Assembly (NCBI RefSeq): GCF_000719705.1
Contig: NZ_JOHO01000008.1
Span: forward strand, 62,001-126,000
Reading direction: 5' to 3'
Origin: Streptomyces sp. NRRL S-350
Lineage (GTDB): Bacteria > Actinomycetota > Actinomycetes > Streptomycetales > Streptomycetaceae
Length of the DNA stretch: 64,000 nt
Below the pieces are notes generated by a model. The model saw only the letters and a list, made by a program, of their open reading frames with translations, had not been told where the DNA came from and made no database searches. The position numbers and the translations under genes are program-made. Of this stretch, positions 18,401-25,406 are shown one piece after another (positions within the stretch are counted from its first letter, which is position 1; each line of letters opens with the position of its first letter).

Positions 18401-19446
18401 TCGGCGCCGACCGCAGGGCACTCGGCCGGTTCCAGGCAGCACTCGACCTGGACCGCGAAATCCTCGACCAGTTCCGCGAGTTGTTCGGCGACGACAACCC
18501 GCGCACGCTCTCCATGGCGAACAACCTGGCGATCGACTACCGGCTGGTCGGCGACAGCGAGGCCGCCCGCGAACTCGACCAGGAGACCCTCGACCGGCGC
18601 ACCGCCGTGCTCGGCCCCAAACACCCCTACACCCTGTCCACCAAGTCCAACCTGGCCCGCGACCTGCGCGAACTCGGCGACTACCGAGGCTCGGTGGACC
18701 TGCTGCAAGAGGTCACCGCCGACCTCGGCGACGTCCTCGACCCGGACCTGCCGGAGAACCTGCGCAACGCCAAGTCGCTGGCCGTCTCCCTGCGCCGCAT
18801 CGGCCAGCTCGCCGAGGCCCGCCGGATCACCAAGGAGACCTACGAGCGCTACCTGGAACGCTACGGCGCCGACGCCCCCGACGCGCTCGCCTGCGCGCTC
18901 AACCTGGCCGCCGACCACAGCGCCTCCGGCGACAAGGAGGCCGCCCGCGACCTCTGCTCCACCGTCTTCGAGGGCCACCGGCGGCTGTTCGGCGACGAAC
19001 ACCCGTTCACCCTGGCCTGCGCCAACAACCTCGGCATCTACCTGCGCGGCAGCGGCGACGTCCAGGGCGCCATCGAGCGCGGCCGGCTCACCGTCGAGGG
19101 GCTGACCCGCTCGGTCGGGGCGAAGCACCCGTACACCCTCAACGCGATGATCAACCTGGCCAACGCCTACGGCGACGACGGGCAGCCGGAACTCGCCGAA
19201 CAACTCGGCCGGGCCGCCTACCAGGGCCTGTGCGAGCGCTACTCGTCGCAGCACCCGGACGCGGTGGCCTGCGAGGCCAACCTGGCGATCACCCTCAGGT
19301 CCGTCGGCCGGCACACCCAGGCCGCCGAACTGCGCTCCCGGGCGATCGCCGAGCTGATCCGGCAGTTCGGCGAGGAACACCCCAACACGGTGTCGGCGCG
19401 CGGCTGGAAGCGGATCAACCGCGACCTGGAGCCGCAGCCGGTGTGA
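15439..19446 (+). CDS. fxsT: FxsT: ParA-like ATPase, TIR, NB-ARC and TPR protein
   Basis: A 1335-residue multidomain protein, translationally coupled to fxsC. The order is: a ParA/MinD-type ATPase (deviant Walker A K45-GGTGRT-51 and VDWDLEAPGLAKFF); a TIR domain from about 362 to 500 (DLYLSYVPEDRMWADWIE, with LWESV at the NADase glutamate position); an NB-ARC/STAND NTPase (Walker A G551-LGGVGKT and LLIFDNAD near 630); and from about 900 a run of TPR_10/TPR_12-like repeats with the phrase GEEHPNT or HPYTL recurring. It corresponds to the large tetratricopeptide protein known from FxSxx-COOH loci. STAND proteins are ligand-triggered switches that oligomerise, so this is probably the sensor or effector of the system. 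A hairpin follows the stop. Confidence 0.92.
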   Translation: MTENRTRNLRLGGLTAADLVAQREAERRAAEQDRNGRIITFYSYKGGTGRTMALANTAWILAANGFRVLTVDWDLEAPGLAKFFHPFLDPASLAGTTGMMDLIAEYREEALRPVEHAEGWHLDFARVHPHALSLSWPHFPSTGSLDFLSAGQFNRDYSEAVTHLDWDIFYDRFDGGQFFDALKADMAKRYDYVLIDSRTGLSDIAEICTVQMPDDLVVCFTLSDQSIDGASRIAQHIHDRYRERGIRILPVPMRIDEGEKEKADAGRALARVRFDGLPSGLNGEELAQYWGSVEIPYRPFYAYEEILATFGDQTGTPTSMLAACERLTSMLTDGRAPGLPPMDEAVRLRYVDAFTRRRPSVPADLYLSYVPEDRMWADWIESVLTRAGFRVLPRDLSAGTDPREETERGIDSAFRTVAVLSPAYQRSPQARALWESVVSSDPSGTRRQLLPVRVGDVRLTAPFSNRNPVDLVGRDEAQSVQSLLRALGRGDATLDDAPSGGPRFPGSKPSVWDVPPRNPSFTGRSAVLEQLRNQLRGGMAAVLPTPQTLYGLGGVGKTQVALEYAHRFMSDYDLVWWIDAEQTELVAPALAELARRLGLRVGDSVTEAAEAAREALRRGVPTSRWLLIFDNADEPAEIRRFFPGGSGHILVTSRNQAWTGHAEALEVDVFTRGESVEHLCRRARSLSRPDADRVAEAVGDLPLAVEVAAAWLDTTGTPVETYVTQLHAEAARALAVGRPADYPTPVAATWNVSIGRLREQSPAAVRLLQLCAFFAPEPISMNLFYSDQMIRALVRYDADLSDKFMLGKVIQAIGRYALAKVDAGSNSFQVHRLVQAVIRAGMTADEQEIAVHEVHRILTGARPVLGDTDDPANWPAFDEIWPHLSPSRAHNCDEADTRQLLIDRVRYLWKRGELDRARDLGHALDAEWTSKLGDDDRQTLLLRFQLANVLRSQGNYAEALALDESTLERQRALLGEHHPYTLMTAGSLGADRRALGRFQAALDLDREILDQFRELFGDDNPRTLSMANNLAIDYRLVGDSEAARELDQETLDRRTAVLGPKHPYTLSTKSNLARDLRELGDYRGSVDLLQEVTADLGDVLDPDLPENLRNAKSLAVSLRRIGQLAEARRITKETYERYLERYGADAPDALACALNLAADHSASGDKEAARDLCSTVFEGHRRLFGDEHPFTLACANNLGIYLRGSGDVQGAIERGRLTVEGLTRSVGAKHPYTLNAMINLANAYGDDGQPELAEQLGRAAYQGLCERYSSQHPDAVACEANLAITLRSVGRHTQAAELRSRAIAELIRQFGEEHPNTVSARGWKRINRDLEPQPV

Positions 19447-19450
19447 CGGC

Positions 19451-19469
19451 CCGGGCGCGAGGCGCCCGG
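19451..19469 (+). terminator. Hairpin after fxsT
   Basis: CCGGGCGC (19451-19458) and GCGCCCGG (19462-19469) form a perfect 8-bp stem with a GAG loop, 4 bp after the fxsT stop. There is no T-run, so its strength is uncertain. Confidence 0.55.
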
Positions 19470-19501
19470 TGACCGGGAGGGGCGGGGTACGCTGCCGAGC
19501 C

Positions 19502-20467
19502 ATGGCCACCACCCCGCCCCCGGTCCTGGTCACCCGGCGCCTCGCGCCCGGTGTCATCGAACGGCTCACCGCCCACCACGCCGTCACCTACCAGGACTCC
19601 GACCTGGCGATGGACCGGTCCGAACTGCTCGCCGCCGTCCGCGGCCGGCAGGCCGTCCTCACCACCCTGGACGACCGGGTGGACGCCGAGTTCCTGGACG
19701 CGGCCGGCCCCGGGCTGCGGATCGTCGCCAACCACGCGGTCGGTTACCACAACGTCGACCTGGCCGCCTGCGCCGAGCGCGGCGTACTTGTCTCCCACAC
19801 CCCCGGCGTGCTCACCAACGCCACCGCCGACATGGCTTGGGCGCTGCTGCTGGCCGCCACCCGCCGGCTCGGCGAGGGCGAGCGGCTGCTGCGCTCCGGT
19901 GCGCCCTGGACCTGGGCGCCGAACTTCCTGCTCGGCCTGGAACTGGCCGGCACCCCGCTGGGCGTGCTCGGCATGGGCCGGATCGGGCAGGCGGTGGCCC
20001 GCCGGGCCCGCGCCTTCGACATGCCGGTCAGCTATCACAACCGGCGCGAACTGCCGCCCGGCCAGGCCGAGGGCGCCGACTGGAAGCCGCTGGAGGAGCT
20101 GCTCGCCACCTCCACCGTGCTGGTCGTCACCTGCCCGCTCGGCGACGCCACCCGGCACCTGCTGGACGCCCGCCGGCTGGCACTGCTGCCGCGCGGCGCC
20201 GTGGTGGTCAGCATGACCGCCGGGGTGGTCGACGAGGAGGCGCTGGCCGCCGCGCTGGAGTCCGGCGTGCTGTTCGCCGCCGCCGTGGACAACTTCGAGC
20301 ACGAGCCCGCCGTGCCGCCCGCGCTGCTCGCCCAGGAACGGGCGGTGCTGGCCCCGCACCTGGGCAGCGCCACCGTCGCCACCCGGCAGGCGATGGGCGG
20401 GCTCGCGGTGGACAACGTCCTGGCGGTGCTCGACGGCCGGGAGCCGGTGACGCCGGTGAAGCCCTGA
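19502..20467 (+). CDS. D-2-hydroxyacid dehydrogenase family protein lacking the catalytic Arg
   Basis: A 321-residue NAD(P)-binding protein of the glycerate/formate dehydrogenase family. The Rossmann motif is G157-MGRIG-162, and the C-terminal catalytic histidine H286 (APHLGS) and glutamate E268 (HEP) are present. The substrate-binding, catalytic arginine normally in NxxRGxxVDE is missing: the segment reads SMTAGVVDEE with T239 at that place. The ATG at 19502 follows a G-rich stretch 15-25 bp upstream. The gene lies 55 bp after fxsT on the same strand but has no known role in Fxs loci. It may reduce a non-carboxylate substrate, bind NAD(H) without turnover, or be inactive. Confidence 0.88.
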   Translation: MATTPPPVLVTRRLAPGVIERLTAHHAVTYQDSDLAMDRSELLAAVRGRQAVLTTLDDRVDAEFLDAAGPGLRIVANHAVGYHNVDLAACAERGVLVSHTPGVLTNATADMAWALLLAATRRLGEGERLLRSGAPWTWAPNFLLGLELAGTPLGVLGMGRIGQAVARRARAFDMPVSYHNRRELPPGQAEGADWKPLEELLATSTVLVVTCPLGDATRHLLDARRLALLPRGAVVVSMTAGVVDEEALAAALESGVLFAAAVDNFEHEPAVPPALLAQERAVLAPHLGSATVATRQAMGGLAVDNVLAVLDGREPVTPVKP

Positions 20468-20476
20468 GGGGCCGGG

Positions 20477-21166
20477 CTACCGGGTCTTCGGCTGCTGGTA
20501 GTACGTGGCGGTGAGGAGCCAGGCGATGAGGGGGCCATGGACCTCCCGCGCCTGCTCCAGCGTCATGCCGACCGGGTCGGTCGAGACGTGCTGGCGCAGG
20601 TCCCGCCGGTCCTTCCGGGGCAGTCGCCAGGCGGTCATCAGGCGGTCGCCCGGAACGTCCCACTCGACTTGACCGTAGTCCTGCCCGTCGTGGACGAGGT
20701 GGGGACCGGGGCGGTCGGTATCCGGTTCGGGTCCGAACCCGAACCGGTAGTGCGACGGCCGGGTCGGCAGGCGCTCGAGCAGTTCGGGAACCGCCTGCTC
20801 GATGGGCGTCGACGGCGCGAAGTAGGCGATGACCCGCAGGTGCCCCGTCAGCGCCGACTCCGTCCCGGGCGTGGCGTGGGGGACCGGGATGAAGCCCAGC
20901 CGTGAACCCCGTCGGCAGCTGTCGATCGTCTGGCTGAAGACGGGCCGGAGCGCGTGGGTCCGCGCGAGCTCCGACAGCCGCACCCGCAGCTGTTCCTCGG
21001 CCTCCTCGCGGGCCTGCCGGACGGCCTTCGAACGGACGACCCGCCGCAGCCGCCACGTCGCCGGCACACCGGAGGCGAATGCCGCCTTCCCGGCGACGAG
21101 GACGAGGAGCACGACGACCCCCAGGATCTGTTTCGCCTTCGCCGGCCCGCGGCGCCAGTCGCTCAT
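20477..21166 (-). CDS. Hypothetical membrane-anchored protein
   Basis: A 229-residue protein with no family recognised. After a basic start (MSDWRRGPAKAK) it has one transmembrane segment, about residues 13-31 (QILGVVVLLVLVAGKAAFAS). An Arg/Glu-rich helical stretch (RQAREEAEEQLRVRLSELAR) and a soluble domain ending TATYYQQPKTR follow. ATG 21166 was used; an in-frame GTG at 21199 would add 11 residues. It is convergent with the dehydrogenase gene and follows an alpha/beta hydrolase gene on the same strand. An 18-bp palindrome overlaps the upstream side. Confidence 0.65.
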   Translation of the reverse strand: MSDWRRGPAKAKQILGVVVLLVLVAGKAAFASGVPATWRLRRVVRSKAVRQAREEAEEQLRVRLSELARTHALRPVFSQTIDSCRRGSRLGFIPVPHATPGTESALTGHLRVIAYFAPSTPIEQAVPELLERLPTRPSHYRFGFGPEPDTDRPGPHLVHDGQDYGQVEWDVPGDRLMTAWRLPRKDRRDLRQHVSTDPVGMTLEQAREVHGPLIAWLLTATYYQQPKTR

Positions 21167-21199
21167 CCGCCCATGCTCGCCGAGTCGGCCGGCCCGCAC

Positions 21200-21217
21200 C
21201 TGAGTACGCGTACTCAG
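21200..21217. promoter_or_regulatory. Perfect 18-bp palindrome
   Basis: CTGAGTACGCGTACTCAG is its own reverse complement. It lies between two leftward genes: 22 bp after the alpha/beta hydrolase stop and 34 bp before the hypothetical gene start. The size and full symmetry suit a dimeric repressor site; as a terminator it would lack a loop and a T-run. Confidence 0.5.
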
Positions 21218-21238
21218 AAACCGGTCCGGGACGTGTGG

Positions 21239-22105
21239 TCAACCGGCCGCCCAGGCAAGGGCGGTGGTCATCACCCGGAACGCGCCGAAGTGCGCGGCGC
21301 CGGGCTCCACGAAGAGTTCGGCGCCCGGGATGTGGTCGGCCAGCCAGCGCGAGTGGTCGACCGGCGAGAACTGGTCGTCGGCGCCGTGCCAGAGCCAGGT
21401 CGGCACCCGGATGGAGCCGATGTCGAAGCCCCAGTCGGCGGTGAAGGCCAGCACGTCGTCGATCCAGCCGTCCGCGCCGTGCCGGAACGCCTCCCGGTAG
21501 TTGCTCTGGAGCATCCGCCGCAGCCCGCTGTCGGCCACCACTTCCCGGTCGGCGGAGGAGAGTTCGGTGCGCAGCCCGTTCAGCAGCCGGACCGGGTCGT
21601 CCTTGATCTGCCGGGAGCGGAACTCCATCGCGTCGGCGATCCGGCTGTGCCCGAGCTCCGCCTCCTTGTAGGCGCGGACGTTGGACGGGGTCATCCCCGC
21701 GTACCAGTCCAGGCCGGCCGCGTCGCGCGGCGCGAGGCCCACCAGCACCGCCACCCGGCTGACCCGCTCGGGCAGCAGCGCGGCGCAGGCCAGCGCGTGC
21801 GGGCCGCCGCCGGAGCGGCCGAGCACCGCGAAGCTGTCCAGCCCGAGGTCGTCCGCGATGGTCCGCACGTCCGAGGCCGCCGCGCTGACCCGGCGGCCGA
21901 ACAGCCGGGTCGAGTCGCCGTAGCCGGGCCGGTCGTACGAGATCAGCCGGACGCCGAGCCGGTACAGCACGGTGCTGCGCGGGTGCGGGCCGACCCGACT
22001 GCCGGGCATCCCGTGCAGCAGGAACACCGGGCGGCCGCGCGGGTCGCCGAGGGACTCGACGGCGAGGGCACGGTCGTCCGCCGTTTTGACCATCCGTAAC
22101 GACAC
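21239..22105 (-). CDS. Alpha/beta hydrolase with an early TTA codon
   Basis: A 288-residue alpha/beta-hydrolase. The HG oxyanion motif LLHGMPGSRVG, the nucleophile elbow GRSGGGPHA (Ser), the acid in WHGADDQFSPVDH and the base in EPGAAHFGAF are all visible, so it should be catalytically competent. Start GTG 22105 has GAGGAGG 6 bp upstream, making codon 3 a TTA (22099-22097); an ATG at codon 5 would exclude it. In Streptomyces TTA is read by the developmentally regulated bldA tRNA. It follows the SLATT-like membrane gene with an 11-bp gap, so the two are likely co-transcribed. Confidence 0.88.
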   Translation of the reverse strand: MSLRMVKTADDRALAVESLGDPRGRPVFLLHGMPGSRVGPHPRSTVLYRLGVRLISYDRPGYGDSTRLFGRRVSAAASDVRTIADDLGLDSFAVLGRSGGGPHALACAALLPERVSRVAVLVGLAPRDAAGLDWYAGMTPSNVRAYKEAELGHSRIADAMEFRSRQIKDDPVRLLNGLRTELSSADREVVADSGLRRMLQSNYREAFRHGADGWIDDVLAFTADWGFDIGSIRVPTWLWHGADDQFSPVDHSRWLADHIPGAELFVEPGAAHFGAFRVMTTALAWAAG

Positions 22106-22116
22106 CTGCGGCCTCC

Positions 22117-23082
22117 TCAGTGCTCCGGGTCGGTTCCGTGCGCCGGGTCGGTTCCGTGCTCCCGGTCGGTGGTGGTGCGGACCTCCCGGCGGGCCTGCCA
22201 GGTGGTGTGCTCGCGGGAGATCGCGTCCTCGGCGTCCCGGGCCAGCCGGGCCCAGACCTCCTCGGCCTCCTTGGAATCCAGGTCCAGCCGGGCGAGTTGG
22301 CGCTGGATCTGCGCCAGCTCGGCGGCCGCCAGCCCGTACGCCGCGGCCAGCGGGCGGAACTGGCGCAGCTGCGCCCACGCGGTGACCGAGGCGGCCACCG
22401 CCGAGACCGTGCCCAGTGCGTCGTAGGTGAACGCGCCGAGTGCCCGCAGCACCGCGAGCACCAGCCCGAGCGCGGGCAGCAGCACGCCCAGCATCCCGGC
22501 CCAGTACCCGGCCCGGGCGCAGTAGCGGGCCTTGGCGCGGTACCAGTCGTGCTGCACCTGGATCCGCTCGGCCAGGTACACCTCGCGGCGCACCGCCAGC
22601 GGCTGCTCGCGCAGGTCGCGCATCGCCGCCGTGACCTCCACCCCGCTCCCGGGGACGGCCACCGGGGTGTCCCGGAAGGCGCCGAGCACCCGGCCCAGCT
22701 GGAAGCGGTACAGGCCTTCGGCGTCCGGCAGGGCGCGCGGCGGCGGCTGGTAGGCGTCGGCCCGGACGGCGTACTTCCAGGCCAGGGTCTTGACCGACTC
22801 GGCGGCCGCCCGCCCCTCGTACCAGAGCCCCTGCGGGTTCTGGCGGCTGATCACCACCGCCAGGGCGATCGCGCCGAGGTAGGCGGCGGCCGCGGGCCAG
22901 GCCCTGGGCGCGCCGTCGGCCGAGCCGGTCGCGGCGGCGATCACCAGCAGGACCAGCTCCCAGGCGGAGAGCAGCACCGAGCGGCGCTGCCCGCGCAGCG
23001 AGGCCGCGTCGGCGGCCCAGAAGAACTCGGGCAGGAGGTCCCGCTCGCGCACCCACCCCGTCCGTCCAGCCCCAGACGCCAT
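22117..23082 (-). CDS. DUF4231/SLATT-like four-helix membrane protein
   Basis: A 321-residue protein built from two similar halves. Each has a pair of hydrophobic helices (SAWELVLLVIAA and AAYLGAIALAVVIS; MLGVLLPALGLVLAVLRALG and TVSAVAASVTAWAQL) followed by a long amphipathic helix. The first half carries the SLATT/DUF4231-type stretch WYEGRAAAESVKTLAWKYAV. ATG 23082 follows GTGGGGG. SLATT domains are predicted pore-forming effectors in nucleotide-signalling defence systems; no nucleotide-sensing (SLOG, SMODS) partner is adjacent, so that role is speculative here. The tail is charged (TDREHGTDPAHGTDPEH). Confidence 0.75.
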   Translation of the reverse strand: MASGAGRTGWVRERDLLPEFFWAADAASLRGQRRSVLLSAWELVLLVIAAATGSADGAPRAWPAAAAYLGAIALAVVISRQNPQGLWYEGRAAAESVKTLAWKYAVRADAYQPPPRALPDAEGLYRFQLGRVLGAFRDTPVAVPGSGVEVTAAMRDLREQPLAVRREVYLAERIQVQHDWYRAKARYCARAGYWAGMLGVLLPALGLVLAVLRALGAFTYDALGTVSAVAASVTAWAQLRQFRPLAAAYGLAAAELAQIQRQLARLDLDSKEAEEVWARLARDAEDAISREHTTWQARREVRTTTDREHGTDPAHGTDPEH

Positions 23083-23298
23083 GTTCGGCCCCCACCTGTC
23101 GCACCGGTAGCACCGCTTTCCTGCCCCGGGCGGCTTCCCGGTACGCCTGGCGGCGTCCGGGGTGGCACGCATTGGCCGGGAAGGCGCGGTGGATTGTCCG
23201 GTACGCCCCGTGTTCGCTCTGGCACCGAGCGTGTGCGACGGTCCGGTCAGGGGTCCGCCGGCGGGTGCGGTCAGCAGGCGGGGGCCGGGAGGTGCGGG

Positions 23299-24063
23299 TC
23301 AGTACGTGTAGAAGACCCGTTCCGCGTTGGCGGCCATCTGCTTGGCGTTCCACTCGGTGCCGCCCGGGACGTTGCCGGAGCGGAACAGCGGCGGGGCGGG
23401 GGCGTCCCCGGCGCTCGCCCGGTCGGCCAGCCGGCCGACCGCGGCGGCGACCACGGCCTGCATCAGCGCACTGGTCACGACGGTGGAGACCGGCCCGAAG
23501 GTGGTCTCGGCGCCGGGGTGGGTCAGCTCGCCGTCGCCGACCGCGATCTTGCTGTCCAGGACCACGTCGCAGTGGTCCTTGAGGTAGGTGCCGGACGGGT
23601 GCGCGGAGGGGACCTCCGCCGGGTAGGCCAGCGAGGTCACGCCGATCACCTTGAGTCCGCGGTCCCGGGCGTAGCGGGCCAGCTCGACCGGCATGACCTG
23701 GCGGCCGGACAGCGAGATCACGAACAGCAGGTCGCCGGTGGTCGCCGGGGTGAGGTCGAGGGTGGCGGTGGCCAGTCCGGAGACCCGCTCGAGCGCGCTC
23801 GACAGCGGTGCGGGCATCACCGTCACCCCGGCCGTCCCGGGCACGTTCAGCAGGTTCATCGGGACTAGTCCGCCGGCCCGGTAGACGACGTCCTGGGCCG
23901 GCAGCGAGGAGTGTCCGGCGCCGTAGGCGAAGACCCGGCGGCCCTCGGTGATCGTCTCGGCCAGCAGCGCGGCGGCGGCCTCGATGGTGTCGGCCTCCTC
24001 CTCGCGGACCTGCCGGAGGTGGGCGATCGCGGCGTCGAAGTACCTGCCGACCAGGTCGTCCAT
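23299..24063 (-). CDS. SIS domain sugar-phosphate-binding protein
   Basis: A 254-residue SIS-domain protein of the GmhA/SIS_2 type. The sugar-phosphate pocket is marked by FAYGAGHSSLPAQ and the Ser-rich loop LFVISLSGRQVMPVEL. The C-terminal half carries FGPVSTVVTSALMQAVVAAA. ATG 24063 is set by GGAGG five bases upstream. SIS proteins isomerise or sense phosphosugars, often N-acetyl amino sugars. It is divergent from the iron regulator dmdR1 across 220 bp. The exact substrate is unknown. Confidence 0.88.
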   Translation of the reverse strand: MDDLVGRYFDAAIAHLRQVREEEADTIEAAAALLAETITEGRRVFAYGAGHSSLPAQDVVYRAGGLVPMNLLNVPGTAGVTVMPAPLSSALERVSGLATATLDLTPATTGDLLFVISLSGRQVMPVELARYARDRGLKVIGVTSLAYPAEVPSAHPSGTYLKDHCDVVLDSKIAVGDGELTHPGAETTFGPVSTVVTSALMQAVVAAAVGRLADRASAGDAPAPPLFRSGNVPGGTEWNAKQMAANAERVFYTY

Positions 24064-24283
24064 CTGGTGCCTCCGCTCTCTGCCGGTGGGGGAGCCGGCC
24101 GCATGGGGCGGTCCGGGTGGGCCGGAGCGCCGGTGGAGAAAGCTACGGCCAGCACCGTCGCGCCCGGGCGGTACCGCTGTCAACAGCGACGAAACCGGTG
24201 CCCGGAGCCCCCGCGCGGGCCCGGTTGCCGTCCCGGTACGTCAGAATTGGCGGTGAGGACACCGAAGAACGGAGCCAGCGGCG

Positions 24284-24976
24284 ATGTCTGGGCTGATCGA
24301 CACCACTGAGATGTACCTTCGCACCATCCTGGAACTGGAGGAGGAAGGCATCGTCCCGATGCGCGCCCGGATCGCGGAGCGCCTGGAACAGAGCGGTCCG
24401 ACGGTCAGCCAGACGGTCGGCCGGATGGAGCGCGACGGGCTCCTCAACGTCGCGGGGGACCGCCACCTCGAACTGACCGAGGAGGGCCGGCGCCTCGCGG
24501 TGCGCGTCATGCGCAAGCACCGCATCGCCGAGTGCCTGCTGGTCGACGTGATCGGCCTGGAGTGGGAGCAGGTGCACGAGGAGGCCTGCCGCTGGGAGCA
24601 CGTGATGAGCGAGACGGTCGAGCGCAAGGTGCTCGCCATGCTCGGCCACCCCACCCAGTCCCCGTACGGCAACCCGATCCCGGGCCTGGACGAGCTGGGT
24701 GACGCCAAGGCGGAGGGCGAGGGCTTCGACGCCGGGCTCGTCCCGCTGGACACCGTCAAGCCGGGCGACGCCGGGGCCGACGTGGTGGTCCGCCGGATCG
24801 GCGAGCCGATCCAGACCGACAGCGTGTTGATGAGCACCCTGCGCCGGGCCGGCGTCCGGCCGGGCTCCACGATCAAGGTGACCGCGGGCGTCGGCGGCGT
24901 GCTGGTCGGCAGTGGGGACACCGCGGCGGAGCTGGGCAAGGACATCGCCCAGCACGTCTTCGTCGCCCAGGCCTGA
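24284..24976 (+). CDS. dmdR1: Iron-dependent regulator DmdR1/IdeR (DtxR family)
   Basis: A 230-residue DtxR-family repressor. The winged helix is residues 1-73. The metal ligands fall at exactly the DtxR numbering: M10, C102, E105, H106 for the regulatory site and H79, E83, H98 for the ancillary site. A C-terminal SH3-like domain (IQTDSVLMSTLRRAGVRPGS onward) is present. It would repress siderophore and iron-uptake genes when Fe2+ is bound. The gene is divergent from the SIS gene. In S. coelicolor the equivalent dmdR1 has an overlapping antisense gene (adm), and an open antisense frame exists here too. A complex terminator follows. Confidence 0.95.
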   Translation: MSGLIDTTEMYLRTILELEEEGIVPMRARIAERLEQSGPTVSQTVGRMERDGLLNVAGDRHLELTEEGRRLAVRVMRKHRIAECLLVDVIGLEWEQVHEEACRWEHVMSETVERKVLAMLGHPTQSPYGNPIPGLDELGDAKAEGEGFDAGLVPLDTVKPGDAGADVVVRRIGEPIQTDSVLMSTLRRAGVRPGSTIKVTAGVGGVLVGSGDTAAELGKDIAQHVFVAQA

Positions 24977-24999
24977 GGCCCGGCGCTCGTCGACGGAGT

Positions 25000-25057
25000 G
25001 GGGCCCGCTGCTCCCCCGGCCTTCGGCCGGGAGGTGCTCACCCGCACAGCGGGCCCC
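25000..25057 (+). terminator. Nested terminator hairpins after dmdR1
   Basis: An outer stem GGGGCCCGCTG (25000-25010) / CAGCGGGCCCC (25047-25057) encloses an inner hairpin CCCGGCC (25015-25021) / GGCCGGG (25025-25031). Confidence 0.75.
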
Positions 25058-25063
25058 GCTCGC

Positions 25064-25165
25064 CTCCCCGTTCCCTCCCGTCCCTCCCTCTTCCCCTCCG
25101 TCCCTCCCGCTTCCCCTCCGCCGCCTCGCCCGGCTTCCCCGTCCGAGCGCCCCTTCCGGCTGCCC
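25064..25165. repeat. Pyrimidine-rich tract with a 20-bp tandem repeat
   Basis: About 100 bp almost free of purines. Within it are two adjacent copies of CCGTCCCTCCCTCTTCCCCT (25078-25097, 25098-25117) differing at one base. No gene is supported between 24977 and 25406; a 19-codon frame at 25193 has no ribosome site. Confidence 0.7.
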
Positions 25166-25280
25166 ACACCGCAATTCCTCCCCTCGGCCGATCATGGCAA
25201 TCCTTGAGCGCTGTCACTCGTACGAGGGGCTTTCCCGGTTGACCAGCGGGTAGGTCGAAGCCTTATCCGGACATGCGGAT

Positions 25281-25316
25281 GACGGGCCCCGCCCCCGGTG
25301 GGGGGCAAGGCCCGTC
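25281..25316. terminator. Terminator before the convergent prim-pol gene end
   Basis: GACGGGCC (25281-25288) pairs with GGCCCGTC (25309-25316), with GCCCCC and GGGGGC pairing inside. It lies about 90 bp beyond the leftward gene's stop. Confidence 0.75.
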
Positions 25317-25406
25317 ACTCATGCGCGTTGTCTCGCGCGGAGCGCGCCCTCGCCCGATCGGCGTAGGGCGGCCGTCCTGGGGAGGGTGAACCGGCGGCCG
25401 GCCCGT

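Noticed and set aside
15393..19472. A 1359-codon plus-strand frame parallel to fxsT
   Set aside because: A shifted reading of fxsT, rich in Arg and Pro, without domains. The true frame has four recognisable modules.
25193..25252. A 19-codon frame (MAILERCHSYEGLSRLTSG) downstream of dmdR1
   Set aside because: No ribosome site and no known family; kept only as a note in the repeat feature.
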